DNA from: an uncultured bacterium
GTDB taxonomy: Bacteria > Actinomycetota > Coriobacteriia > Coriobacteriales > Atopobiaceae
Direction of reading: 5' to 3'
NCBI GenBank assembly: GCA_905214865.1
Contig: CAJMNO010000014.1
Coordinates: forward strand, 1-55,309
DNA: 55,309 nucleotides
This document shows, piece by piece, positions 17,198 through 25,657 of this stretch (positions are counted from its first letter, which is position 1; each line of letters starts with the position of its first letter). The position numbers were made by a program, and so were the translations under genes. The notes beneath the pieces are model-generated. The model was not told the DNA's origin. It ran no database searches and saw only the letters and a list, made by a program, of their open reading frames with translations.

Positions 17198-17287
17198 CGC
17201 CGCCGGCAGGGGAGAGGGGCGCCCCGACGCGGCCGCGCGCCTCTCCCCTTGGGGGGTACCATGACCCTTGAGTGGAGGGAGCGCCAC

Positions 17288-18145
17288 ATGGCGGCAGACG
17301 TAATCGTGAAGCACGACGAGGCTCCTGCGGCGGATCTTGTGGGAGAGGCTGCCGGGCTCCGCTGGCTTGCCGAGGCAGAGTCGTCTGGCGGCATCGCGTG
17401 CGCGCGCGTGCGCGATGCGAGCGCCCACCGGCTGGTCGAGGAGCGCATCCCCACAGGTGCGCCCACGCGCCAGGCGGCGCGCCTTGCCGGGGAGGCACTG
17501 GCTCGGACCCACGCCGCAGGCGCCGACTGGTACGGCTGCCCGCCGCCGGGATGGGAGGGCGGCGCGTACGCGATTGGCCCCTCTCGCACCGCAGTTGTCC
17601 CTCGCGATGTGGTGGAGTCATCGTCGGGAGAGCTTGCCCCCGAGGCGCTCTCGTGGGGAGCCGCCTGCGCCCGCTGGCGCGTGATGCCGCACGTCAGGGC
17701 GATCAGGGACCAGGGGCTCGTGGACGAGGGGGAGGCACGCCTGCTCACTCGCGTGGCAGGCCGCATGGCTCGGGGCGAGTTTGACTCTCCGGAGCCTGAG
17801 CTGGTCCGACGCGGGGGACATCCCTGCTCGCGCATCCACGGGGATTTGTGGGCGGGCAACCTGCTCTGGGCGGCGTCTGGCAGCCGTGCCGCCGCGACGG
17901 GCGCGGCGCTGATCGACCCCATGGCAGCGGGCGGTCATGCCGAGACGGACCTCGCCATGCTGCAGCTGTTTGGCTGCGCGTACCTGGACGAGCTCATTGC
18001 CGCCTACGACGCGACCTCGCCGCTCGCAGACGGATGGGAGGAGCGGGTGCAGATTCACCAGCTCGTTCCCGTACTCCTGCACTGCATCCTCTATGGGGAG
18101 GCGTATGTGGGCGTGGCACTCTCCATTGCCCGACGCTACGCCTGA
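17288..18145 (+). CDS. Fructosamine kinase family protein
   Basis: This 285-residue, kinase-fold protein phosphorylates ketosamines on glycated proteins or small molecules in characterised relatives. It has an ATP-lysine-like VIVKHDEAP near the N-terminus, the catalytic loop IHGDLWAGNLLW and the metal-binding LIDPMAAGGHAETDLAM. The N-terminal glycine-rich strand pair of the family is missing or very short, so the protein may be truncated at the front. ATG 17288 follows GGAGG at 9 nt. TTG 17249 and ATG 17261 are alternatives. It lies 90 bp after the sirtuin gene and may be cotranscribed. It is convergent with the response regulator. Confidence 0.83.
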   Translation: MAADVIVKHDEAPAADLVGEAAGLRWLAEAESSGGIACARVRDASAHRLVEERIPTGAPTRQAARLAGEALARTHAAGADWYGCPPPGWEGGAYAIGPSRTAVVPRDVVESSSGELAPEALSWGAACARWRVMPHVRAIRDQGLVDEGEARLLTRVAGRMARGEFDSPEPELVRRGGHPCSRIHGDLWAGNLLWAASGSRAAATGAALIDPMAAGGHAETDLAMLQLFGCAYLDELIAAYDATSPLADGWEERVQIHQLVPVLLHCILYGEAYVGVALSIARRYA

Positions 18146-18163
18146 TGGTGCCGCGCCGCGTTC

Positions 18164-18802
18164 TTATGCGCAGCGGCGGTAGTAGTACACGGCGATCTGC
18201 GTGCGGTTGCGCAGCCCCAGCTTGGCCAGGATCGACGAGATGTGGTTGCGGACCGTTCCCTCACTCATGAACAGGGCGCCTGCCACCTCGGCGTTGGTCA
18301 TCCCATCGGCGATGGCGCGCACCACCTCGCGCTCTCGCTGCGTGAGGGCGGCGAGCGCCGCCTCGTCCGGCCCGTCGGCGGCCGTGGTGCCATGGGATGA
18401 GAGCCGCGTGGCACGTGCCAGCACCTCTCCCTCCAGGACGCTCTGTCCCGCCATGACCGACCGCAGCGCGGGGGCTATCGTGGCAACGTCCTGTTTGATG
18501 AGATAGCCCCGCGCGCCCAGCCGCAGTGCCCGCACGATGTAGTCGTCGTCCGAGAACGTGGTGAGGAACACGACGCGCGCGCCCGGGTCGCCCCGCAGGA
18601 TCTCCTCGGCGGCGGAGAGGCCGTCTCGCCCGGGCATCTGGATGTCCAGGAGCGCGACGTCGGGGGAGAGCGCACGGTACAGCTCGACCGCCTGGTCGCC
18701 CGTGGTGCCGGTCCCCACCACGTCGACGTCCGTCTCGGCCGAGAGGATCGTTGCCAGCGACCGGACCACAAAGGCGTCGTCGTCCACCACGATTATCCTC
18801 AT
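18164..18802 (-). CDS. NarL/FixJ-type response regulator
   Basis: This 212-residue DNA-binding response regulator has an N-terminal receiver with acidic pocket VVDDD, phospho-Asp in DVALLDIQMPG (about residue 53), Thr in FLTTFSD and Lys in YLIKQD. The C-terminal LuxR helix-turn-helix reads LTQREREVVRAIADGMTNAEVA. Its start codon overlaps the stop of the histidine kinase gene by 4 bp (ATGA), so it is cotranscribed with its partner. The likely target is the divergent ABC exporter operon, where two TGAC/GTCA palindromes lie between the genes. Confidence 0.92.
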   Translation of the reverse strand: MRIIVVDDDAFVVRSLATILSAETDVDVVGTGTTGDQAVELYRALSPDVALLDIQMPGRDGLSAAEEILRGDPGARVVFLTTFSDDDYIVRALRLGARGYLIKQDVATIAPALRSVMAGQSVLEGEVLARATRLSSHGTTAADGPDEAALAALTQREREVVRAIADGMTNAEVAGALFMSEGTVRNHISSILAKLGLRNRTQIAVYYYRRCA

Positions 18803-19893
18803 GGGCGCTCCCCCCTGGGCAGCGAGGCAAACACCTCGAACCCGTTGCCAACGCTCACGCGGAGCGTCCCTCCCAGCGACTCAACCCGCTCTCGCATGGT
18901 GCGCAGCCCCATCCCGCGCTCCTCGAGGCCGGAGGCGGTGCCGGGCACCACGCCATCATTCCACACCCGCAGCTGCCAGATGCCGGGCATCCCGTTCACG
19001 CGCACGGTGGCGCGTTCCGCATGGGCGTGCCGCGCGGCGTTGGTCAGCGCCTCGCGCGCAACGGCCACAAGGCAGCGGCTCACCTCGGCGGGCGGAGTTC
19101 CGTGAGGGTCGCACTCCACTCGCACGCCGGGGATGCCGCTCGTGGCGGCAAGCCGGTTGAGCTCGACCCCAAGGTCCACGCCCGAGTCCTCCAGGGCGTG
19201 GACGCTGGCGCGCATGGTCCGCAGCGCCTCGTTAAGGCCGTCGGAGACCTGCGTCAGCTCGTCCGTGGCGGCGGCATCGCCCCGGTGGACCACCTTGAGG
19301 GCCTCGACCTGCAGCACGAGGCGCGTGAGCAGGTGGCCCACGGAGTCGTGCATCTCGCGAGCGATGCGCGTGCGCTCGGCGAGTGCGGCGGCATGCGCCT
19401 CGTACTCGCGGGCATCCTCGAGCTCGTGGTTCTTCTCACCCAGCGCGAGCAGCTTGTCCTGCAGGTCGTCCTGCAGCCGGTTGGCCTTGCCCGCAAGCTC
19501 GACCTGGCGCCCGCAGCGCAGCGAGAGCGCGACGGAGCAGCACGACAGGAGAAGCGCCGAGGTGACGGCAGGCCTGGGTCCCTGCGCAAGCCACGCCCAC
19601 GCGGCGGCGACGGGGGCGAGCGCCCACGTGGCACTCCACCGCGTGCGCGCGAGGTCGTACGAGGCAAGGGGCAGCGCCACGAACGCGCCGGGCACGGCGG
19701 CGGAGAGGAGCGTGGCGGCACCGCAGGTGGCGATGGCCACACCCGGGTGTGACGGGAGGGCAAGCCCAACGGCAGCGGACGCGCACACCGCCAGTGCCAC
19801 AGCGATGACGGCCACCGGCCCCGCGTCCCCGGCGATGGCGACGACGCCAAGGCAGGCGACGAGCATGAGGGCCTTGTCCGCGATTCTCTCCAT
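18799..19893 (-). CDS. Sensor histidine kinase (HisKA_3 / NarX-like)
   Basis: This 364-residue membrane sensor has four to six hydrophobic segments in residues 8-140 with almost no extracytoplasmic loop, suggesting intramembrane sensing. A coiled-coil linker follows (KANRLQDDLQDKLLALGEKNHELED). The dimerisation/phosphoacceptor block has REMHDSVGHLL, and the ATPase domain has EALTNAARHAHA and GMGLRTMRERVESLGG. This architecture is common in sensors that control neighbouring ABC exporters for peptides or drugs. The start at 19893 removes an implausible upstream extension, although its ribosome site (GGAGCC) is close. Confidence 0.88.
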   Translation of the reverse strand: MERIADKALMLVACLGVVAIAGDAGPVAVIAVALAVCASAAVGLALPSHPGVAIATCGAATLLSAAVPGAFVALPLASYDLARTRWSATWALAPVAAAWAWLAQGPRPAVTSALLLSCCSVALSLRCGRQVELAGKANRLQDDLQDKLLALGEKNHELEDAREYEAHAAALAERTRIAREMHDSVGHLLTRLVLQVEALKVVHRGDAAATDELTQVSDGLNEALRTMRASVHALEDSGVDLGVELNRLAATSGIPGVRVECDPHGTPPAEVSRCLVAVAREALTNAARHAHAERATVRVNGMPGIWQLRVWNDGVVPGTASGLEERGMGLRTMRERVESLGGTLRVSVGNGFEVFASLPRGERP

Positions 19894-19943
19894 GGCTCCA
19901 GAGTATACGGGTGCGCTGCAGCCGCATGGGCCACCCGCGGGCA

Positions 19944-19988
19944 TGACAAACGTCACGGTCCTCCCAAAAAACTGGTGACGCGGGTCAC
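19944..19988. promoter_or_regulatory. Two palindromes between two-component and ABC operons
   Basis: TGAC-AAAC-GTCA (19944-19955) and GTGAC-GCGG-GTCAC (19975-19988) share TGAC/GTCA arms with a 4-bp spacer. Their centres are 32 bp apart, three helical turns. They sit in the divergent promoter region, where a LuxR-type response regulator would bind to control both its own operon and the exporter. Confidence 0.6.
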
Positions 19989-20044
19989 TTCCGCCCATGG
20001 CGCCGCTCCCTCAGACTGGTCCCAGCATTCGGAAAGGGGCCAAC

Positions 20045-20998
20045 ATGGGGGCACGTGACGTGGTCGTTCGCATCGACAACCTGGTCAAGCGCTACGGCGA
20101 CCTGGTCGCCGTGGACCACCTCTCGCTCTCGATCGCGCCGGGGGAGGTCTTTGGCCTGCTGGGGCCCAACGGCTCGGGCAAGACGACGACCATCAACTGC
20201 GTGCTGCAGCTCCTCTCCTATGACCACGGCGACATTCAGCTGTTTGGCGAGCCCATGCGACCCACGAGCTACCAGCTCAAGCGCCGCATCGGCGTGGTTC
20301 CGCAGGAGGTCGCGGTCTTTGACGAGCTCACCGTGCGCGAGAACGTGGACAGCTTCTGCGCGCTCTACGTGGGCGACCGCGCGCGCCGCCGCGAGCTTGT
20401 GGACGATGCCATCGCCTTCGTGGGATTGGAGAAGTTCGAGGGCTTTCGCCCCAAGAAGCTCTCCGGCGGCCTGCTCAGGCGCCTCAACATCGCATGTGGC
20501 ATCGCGCACCGCCCCGAACTCATCATCATGGACGAGCCCACCGTGGCCGTTGACCCGCAGAGCCGCGAGTCGATCCTCTCGGGCATCGAGCGCCTGAACG
20601 CCGAGGGTGCCACGGTGATTTACACCTCGCACTACATGGAGGAGGTCGAGCGGCTCTGCTCGCGCATCATGATCATGGACCACGGGCGCAGCGTGGCGAG
20701 CGGCACCGCCGACGAGCTCAAGGGCATGATCGGCACGGGCGAGAAGATCTCCGTCGAGGTGGGGCGGATGGACGAGGCCACCCTCGAGCGCGTGCGGTCG
20801 CTCGACCACGTTCGCACGGCCGAGACGGACGGGGGCATGCTGCGCGTGCAGTGCGCCTCCGGGGCGCACAACCTGGCCGACGTGCTGGGCGTGCTGGGCG
20901 ACGCGGGCCTCCCGTACGGTCGCGTGCTCTCCGAGCCGCCCACCTTGAACGACGTCTTCCTCGAGATCACCGGTCGCGCCCTGCGCGACGAGGCATAG
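20045..20998 (+). CDS. ABC-2 type exporter, ATP-binding protein
   Basis: This 317-residue ATPase powers the membrane exporter encoded by the next two genes. Walker A is GPNGSGKTT (about residue 40) and the signature is LSGGLLRR. Walker B LIIMDEPT follows, with a switch His in YTSHYMEEVE. A C-terminal extension of about 85 residues is typical of DrrA/CcmA-like drug or lipid exporters. ATG 20045 follows GGAAAGGGG. It is divergent from the two-component operon and likely under its control. Substrate unknown; antimicrobial peptides, drugs or lipids are common for this arrangement. Confidence 0.9.
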   Translation: MGARDVVVRIDNLVKRYGDLVAVDHLSLSIAPGEVFGLLGPNGSGKTTTINCVLQLLSYDHGDIQLFGEPMRPTSYQLKRRIGVVPQEVAVFDELTVRENVDSFCALYVGDRARRRELVDDAIAFVGLEKFEGFRPKKLSGGLLRRLNIACGIAHRPELIIMDEPTVAVDPQSRESILSGIERLNAEGATVIYTSHYMEEVERLCSRIMIMDHGRSVASGTADELKGMIGTGEKISVEVGRMDEATLERVRSLDHVRTAETDGGMLRVQCASGAHNLADVLGVLGDAGLPYGRVLSEPPTLNDVFLEITGRALRDEA

Positions 20999-21007
20999 GG
21001 GGCCACC

Positions 21008-22177
21008 ATGCTCGCAAGCCTCAGGAGCTGCGTGCTCTCGCTTGTGCGCGACAAGGCCCTCCTCGTGTGGGCGCTCACGTTCCCCATCATCATGACCCTC
21101 ATCTTCATGGGGATGTTCTCGGGGATAGGGGGCGCCTACTCGGCCATGGGCTCCACGCTGGGCGTGGTGCGCGACGCCAACTACGATGCCGCGGTTGGCT
21201 TGGACGAGACGATCCAGGCGATCTCGGACCCCGAGTCGAGCGACCACGTCTGCGACGTCACCTACTACGACGGCGCGGAGGACGCCAAGGCGGCTGCCAG
21301 CGCGGGCGACGTGGACGCCTACCTCACCGTGAGTGGCGACGGCATGCCGCAGCTCCACGTGACCCAGGCGAGCGTGGCGGAGGGCGGCAGCCTCCCCACC
21401 TCGGTCCTCTCCGAGGTCTTGGACACCTACCTGCATACGCGTTCGGCGGTCGAGAGGGTCGCGGCAACGCGACCGGAGCTCCTCGCCAACGGCCGCGCGA
21501 TCGAGGCCTTCACCAGCGGGGCCGTCCAAACGGTGCGGCTCTCCGCCACCAAGAACCCGCCAAGCCCCGACGCGCGCTACTACTACGCGCTCCTCGCCAT
21601 GGCCACCGGCATGGGTGCCACCGCGGGCATGGAGTCGGCGCGCAGGCTCCTCCCCACGGCCGGTCCTCTGGGGGCGCGGCAGACGCTTGCCGCCGTGCCA
21701 CGCTGGCGCATGCTCGTGGGGGCGTTCCTGGGCGCATGGCTCTGCGAGTTCGTGTGCCTCCTCGTGGCGGCGCTCTTCATGTGGGGCGCGGCGGGCGTCC
21801 CATTTGGCGACAACGCCCCGGGCGTGGTGGGCGCAATCGCGGCCTCGTCGTTCATGGCGTGCGCGGCCGGCGCCCTGTGCGGGACCGTCCCTCGCATGGA
21901 GACGGGCATGATATCCGGCATCACCTGCCTGCTCTCGCTCTTCACGGGCCTGTACGGCACGGCGTCGCAGCAGCTGGCGGACTCCATCGAGGCAGCGATG
22001 CCCGTGCTCGCGCACGCCAACCCCCTCTGGCAGACGACCAACTGCTTCTACGCGCTTCTCTACTACGACACGCCCGACGCGTTCCTCGCAAGCTGCGCCG
22101 CGCTCCTGGCGATGGCGCTCGCGTTTCTTGCCGTGGCGTCCCTGCGCATGAGGAGGACCTCGTATGACCACCTTTAG
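21008..22177 (+). CDS. ABC-2 type exporter permease (first)
   Basis: This 389-residue membrane protein has one N-terminal helix (about residues 20-42), a large extracytoplasmic domain of roughly 150 residues, and five or six C-terminal helices. This is the layout of ABC-2 (YhgE/Pip-like or DrrB-like) permeases. It starts 10 bp after the ATPase gene with a GGGGG ribosome site and overlaps the second permease by 14 bp. The two permeases are different proteins and probably form a heterodimer. Confidence 0.85.
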   Translation: MLASLRSCVLSLVRDKALLVWALTFPIIMTLIFMGMFSGIGGAYSAMGSTLGVVRDANYDAAVGLDETIQAISDPESSDHVCDVTYYDGAEDAKAAASAGDVDAYLTVSGDGMPQLHVTQASVAEGGSLPTSVLSEVLDTYLHTRSAVERVAATRPELLANGRAIEAFTSGAVQTVRLSATKNPPSPDARYYYALLAMATGMGATAGMESARRLLPTAGPLGARQTLAAVPRWRMLVGAFLGAWLCEFVCLLVAALFMWGAAGVPFGDNAPGVVGAIAASSFMACAAGALCGTVPRMETGMISGITCLLSLFTGLYGTASQQLADSIEAAMPVLAHANPLWQTTNCFYALLYYDTPDAFLASCAALLAMALAFLAVASLRMRRTSYDHL

Positions 22178-23351
22178 GACCTACCTCAGGATCTTCCTCT
22201 CGCATCGAGTGTATATCGCGATCTATCTGGTCATGCTCTCGCTCGTTGGCGTGTTCATCGGCCTCTCCGCGAGCCCTGCCGCCACGGGCGGGTACCGGGA
22301 GGCCTCCGCAAACGTCGCCGTCATCGACCGCGACGGCTCCGAGCTCTCGTCTGCCCTGGCCCGGCGCGTGCTCGCCGGCAACAAACAGGTGGACGTGGCG
22401 GACGAGAAGCGCGTCATCCAGGACAGCGTGGCGCGTGACAGGGTCAGCTACCTGCTCGTCATCCCCCGGGGGTGGGGGGAGGGCCTCATGGACGCGGCCC
22501 GCCAGGGCACGAAGGCGCCCGAGCTCGAGACCTACGTGTCGTACTACTCCGGCATGGGGAGGCTCCTGGACATCGAGGTGACCGGCTACGCCGACGGACT
22601 CTACGGCATGGCGGCGACGCTGGGTGGCAGCGCCGCGGAGGTTGTCTCTGCCACGGACGACGCGTGGGAGGGGTCCACCCAGGTAAGCATGGTCGAGCAG
22701 GTCGCCTCGCCCCTGCCCGCGAGCCTCGTCACGGCGGCGGAGTTTGCGTCGTACCCCATCTTCTCCAGCGCGATGGTCTGCATCGCGGTGCTCATGTCCT
22801 CCGTGGAGCGCCGGCCCGTGCGCGACCGCCGGCTCGCCTCCCCCGAACCGGCCCGCACCCGTAACCTCGCACTGCTGGGCGCCTGTGCCACGATCGGGCT
22901 GGTTGCCTGGGCATGGACCTTTGGTCTCGAAGTCCTGGTGCTGGGACGCTCCACGCTCGCGAGCTCCCCCGCTCAGCTGGCGCTCGTTGGTGCGGCACTC
23001 CTGGCATACGCGCTGGTGGCGGCCAGCGTGGGCTTCCTTGCGGGTCAGCTTGGCGTGAGCGAGAGCGCCGCCAACGCGCTGGCGAACATCCTGGGTATGG
23101 TGATGTCGTTTCTCGGCGGGGCATGGACGGGCCTCTCGCTCCTGCCCGATGGGCTCATTGCCGTGGCACACTTCACGCCGGCGTACTGGGTCACGCGGGT
23201 GGTCGAGGGTGCTGCGGGCATGGGGCGGGTGACCGCGCAGAACGTGATGCCGCTTGTGGGCGACATCGGGATATGCGCGCTGTTTGGGATTGCCACCCTG
23301 CTCGTGGGGCTCGTGCTGGGCAGGAGCCGGGGGCGCTCGGAGCTCGCGTGA
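22164..23351 (+). CDS. ABC-2 type exporter permease (second)
   Basis: This 395-residue permease has the same plan as its neighbour: one helix near residues 13-33, an extracytoplasmic domain with the segment ANVAVIDRDGSELSSAL common to ABC-2 permeases, then a cluster of helices from about residue 195. Its start lies inside the end of the first permease gene, with AGGAGG a few bases upstream, so translation is coupled. It is the last gene of the exporter operon, followed by a repeat cluster rather than a classical terminator. Confidence 0.85.
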   Translation: MTTFRTYLRIFLSHRVYIAIYLVMLSLVGVFIGLSASPAATGGYREASANVAVIDRDGSELSSALARRVLAGNKQVDVADEKRVIQDSVARDRVSYLLVIPRGWGEGLMDAARQGTKAPELETYVSYYSGMGRLLDIEVTGYADGLYGMAATLGGSAAEVVSATDDAWEGSTQVSMVEQVASPLPASLVTAAEFASYPIFSSAMVCIAVLMSSVERRPVRDRRLASPEPARTRNLALLGACATIGLVAWAWTFGLEVLVLGRSTLASSPAQLALVGAALLAYALVAASVGFLAGQLGVSESAANALANILGMVMSFLGGAWTGLSLLPDGLIAVAHFTPAYWVTRVVEGAAGMGRVTAQNVMPLVGDIGICALFGIATLLVGLVLGRSRGRSELA

Positions 23352-23381
23352 GGCACGTGCGGGCGATCATGAGGGCTGGCT

Positions 23382-23593
23382 GCTGAGAAATCTCGAGTTG
23401 TGGCAGTCGGAGGGGGGTCCCTCTACCGCCAGACGGCGGAGGCTGCTGAGGAAATGCGAGTGTTGGCAATCCGCGGGCAGATTCCGCCGAGGAAATGCGA
23501 GTGTTGGCAGAGAATGGGCGTCTCCGACTGCCAATACTCCGTTTTCCTCAGCAGCCGCGCCCCCCAAATTGCCAATGCTCGACATTCCTCAGC
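23382..23593. repeat. Family A repeat cluster (five copies), convergent gap
   Basis: Between the convergent permease and methyltransferase genes lie three plus-strand cores (23382-23405, 23445-23468, 23486-23509) and two minus-strand cores (23529-23552, 23570-23593). All fit GCTGAG-N7-GAG-N3-TGGCA with a fixed 24-nt length; the third begins GCCGAG. The inner inverted pair 23488-23550 can fold into a stem of about 19 pairs with a 3-nt mismatch loop and a G-U pair. No gene is seen in 23352-23645. Confidence 0.75.
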
Positions 23594-23645
23594 TGTCGCC
23601 CACCGCAGACCCTGCGACGCGAGGCCTCCTCGCCGGGGCGCGGCC

Positions 23646-24269
23646 TCACTTCCGGGCAAGCAGGCAGAGCCGGTGCCTTTGCTGGTCGTGGTCGACCTCC
23701 ACGCGGGAGAACCCCGCCTCCGCAAGGTAGGCGCGAAGCTGCCCCTCGGTGTAGATGCGCAGGTCGTCGATGATGCCCGTCCACTTGTCGTCGGCCCCGT
23801 TGGTGCCATCCGACTCGTTCACGACGAGGAAGGTGCCGCCGTCCCGCAGCACGCGCCTCACCTCGCGGAAGCTCTCCACGGGGCCAGGCCAGAAGTAGAC
23901 CGTCTCAAATGCCGTCGCCAGGTCGAAGGAGTCGTCCTCGAGCGGCAGGCCAGAGACGTCAGCCTCCACCAGCGTGCAGCGTCCCTCCGCCACAAAGTCG
24001 CGGTTGACCTGCTCGGTCTTCGCGAGCGACTCCTCCGAGTAGTCGACGGCGACCAAGTGTGCCTGGGGATACTCCTCCAGCAGCCTGCGCGCGTTGCGTC
24101 CACCGCCGCAGCCCAGCTCCACGATGCTCTGGGGCACACGTCCCCCAAGGTGCTCCATTCCCCAGTCCGACACCGCGGCGTGGCCACGGTTCATGCTCGC
24201 GAGCATCCCCCTGCCAAGGGCTCCCTTGGGCTTGCGGGTGTTGTTGAAGAACGAGCGAAGCAGTCCCAT
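23646..24269 (-). CDS. Class I SAM-dependent methyltransferase
   Basis: This 207-residue methyltransferase has motif I VELGCGGGRNARRLL near residue 50, the acidic ribose-binding residue in VAVDYSEES, motif II/III EADVSGLPLEDDSFDLATAF and motif post-I VLRDGGTFLVVNE. This is the Methyltransf_11 small-molecule type. Start 24269 follows GGGACG. The gene is alone. Its upstream region holds an inverted repeat with TTAG/CTAA arms. The substrate is not predictable. Confidence 0.85.
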   Translation of the reverse strand: MGLLRSFFNNTRKPKGALGRGMLASMNRGHAAVSDWGMEHLGGRVPQSIVELGCGGGRNARRLLEEYPQAHLVAVDYSEESLAKTEQVNRDFVAEGRCTLVEADVSGLPLEDDSFDLATAFETVYFWPGPVESFREVRRVLRDGGTFLVVNESDGTNGADDKWTGIIDDLRIYTEGQLRAYLAEAGFSRVEVDHDQQRHRLCLLARK

Positions 24270-24336
24270 GGCGTCCCAGCCTTCGGTCGTGGGGCGGCCC
24301 CGTTTGCCCTGGTCCCGCCCGCGTCGGCGCAGTTTA

Positions 24337-24352
24337 GTTAGAAAAATCTAAC
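24337..24352. promoter_or_regulatory. Inverted repeat GTTAGA-N4-TCTAAC
   Basis: Six-base perfect arms around AAAA lie about 70 bp upstream of the methyltransferase gene, in an AT-rich island of an otherwise GC-rich stretch (24270-24484). It loosely resembles half-sites of DtxR/MntR-type metal regulators (TTAG...CTAA). The rest of the gap shows no gene. Confidence 0.35.
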
Positions 24353-24484
24353 ATAGGTGGAGCAACGGGGACGTTCGCGTGGCAAATCGACCGATAGCCA
24401 AAGCCAGCAAAAGGCCCATCGCCGGTAGGGCGCGTGCATATGGAGCCGCTCGTCCGGGGGCCAAGGACGTTGGCGGCCTTGCGA

Positions 24485-24979
24485 CTAGTCAAGCTCCCCG
24501 CAGGCAACCCGCTCCCTTCCCAGGCCAAAGATGGCTCGGGCCACGGAACGGACCACGGGGCCGGCGAAGAAGAACTGCCACAGGAGCGCCATGGGGAGGT
24601 TGAGAGCGGTGGTCTGAATCCATGTCGCGACGAGCCGCGAAGGTGCGGGCTGCTTGATAAGGAGCGTTGCGACAAGGCTCATCAGCGGGCACATGAGCCA
24701 CACGGTGAGGGCCGACATGGCGGCGATTTTCGCGAACGGGGCGCTAGGGTTTTCGCCGACCATATCGGCTGACTTCCTGCTGGCAATGGGGGAGACCAGC
24801 ACTGTCTCAAGAATGAGTGCGATGGGTCCCATGAAGACGAGCTCGTGGAAGGCGGCGAGGAACGTCTCGTTGGAGAGTCCCCCCATTCCGAGGGCGATGT
24901 TATAGCAAATCATTCCGTATACCATCACACAGACCATCATGATGGAGAACACGGCCTTCTGAAGCGGACTCTCGGGCAT
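24485..24979 (-). CDS. DUF2798 family membrane protein
   Basis: This 164-residue protein has four hydrophobic helices (about residues 8-30, 40-62, 82-108, 120-145). It is arranged as two similar halves, each with a variant of the WxxFxxAxP/FHELVFMGPIALILE pattern seen in DUF2798 proteins. Function of the family is unknown. Start 24979 follows AGGAGG at an ideal 5-nt spacing, so it is well translated. It stands alone, with about 170 bp to the broken MazG-like gene upstream. Confidence 0.75.
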   Translation of the reverse strand: MPESPLQKAVFSIMMVCVMVYGMICYNIALGMGGLSNETFLAAFHELVFMGPIALILETVLVSPIASRKSADMVGENPSAPFAKIAAMSALTVWLMCPLMSLVATLLIKQPAPSRLVATWIQTTALNLPMALLWQFFFAGPVVRSVARAIFGLGRERVACGELD

Positions 24980-25152
24980 ATAAACCTCCTGGTAGATTGC
25001 GCAGTGTTGTTCGTTATCACCAGAAGGTGTGCGTTTCCAAGGCGTACCTGCTATGCAATTTGTCTCACAGAGGGTAGCACGGTATCGAAGGCCTGTGCCT
25101 CATTGCCCACGAACTCCCCATCACGCGTGGGGGCGGGCGCCCCCCAAGGGGC

Positions 25153-25484
25153 CTACTCGCCCGACGGCGTGTTGGGGGCGCCGAGCGCCGCCGATCGCTC
25201 GCGCAGGAAGTCCTCCACGCAGGCTTCGAGGTCCAGCCCGGTCCGCTCCGCGAGCACGGCGAGCCACCACACGCACTCGACGGTCTTCGCGGGAACGTGG
25301 GGCCATCGGAGCTTGGCCAGCGCCCCTGCTCGTCCATCACCAGGCGGCCCACCAGGCCGGCGTCGGTGAGAAAGGCCAGGGCGTCCTCCTCAACGGTCCA
25401 CTCGGAGCCATGGACCTTGCGCTCCAGCCCGTGATAGAGGGCGCGTATCTCGGCCGATTGACGCTGGACCTGCCGTAGCTCCAT
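25153..25484 (-). pseudogene. MazG-like nucleotide pyrophosphohydrolase, frameshifted
   Basis: A good start at 25484 (AAGGAG 6 nt ahead) opens MELRQVQRQSAEIRALY, then LERKVHGSEW and LVGRLVMDEQG, resembling the first helices of small MazG-like proteins. Around 25330-25345 the frame is lost. A different minus-strand frame then reads VECVWWLAVLAERTGLDLEA and continues to a TAG at 25153-25155, matching the second helix pair of the same family. One indel would join the two into a protein of about 110 residues. It is probably a pseudogene of a house-cleaning NTP pyrophosphohydrolase, or a sequencing error. Confidence 0.65.
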
Positions 25485-25657
25485 GTGAGGCTCCTTATCC
25501 GTGTCCTGCTGACGCGGCTCATTCCAGCGGCGAAAAACGTTGCGAAGCCGATGCCGGTGCTCTGGCAAGCCGGTGCGAGACCGAGAGCCGACTGTTACAT
25601 AACAGATAGCATTGGGTATGTGGAGGACAATGGCCGACGCACGGAAGGAGAGAAACG
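25485..25657. other. Divergent promoter region
   Basis: A 173-bp gap between the MazG-like remnant (minus) and the cupin gene (plus) contains an AT-rich stretch with TTACATAACAGATAG (about 25594-25608) that could hold promoters for either direction. No gene is seen. Confidence 0.3.

Noticed and set aside
19985..22171. 728-codon minus-strand frame opposite the ABC ATPase and permease
   Set aside because: His/Arg/Gly-rich shadow without any recognisable domain; the plus-strand ABC genes are unambiguous.
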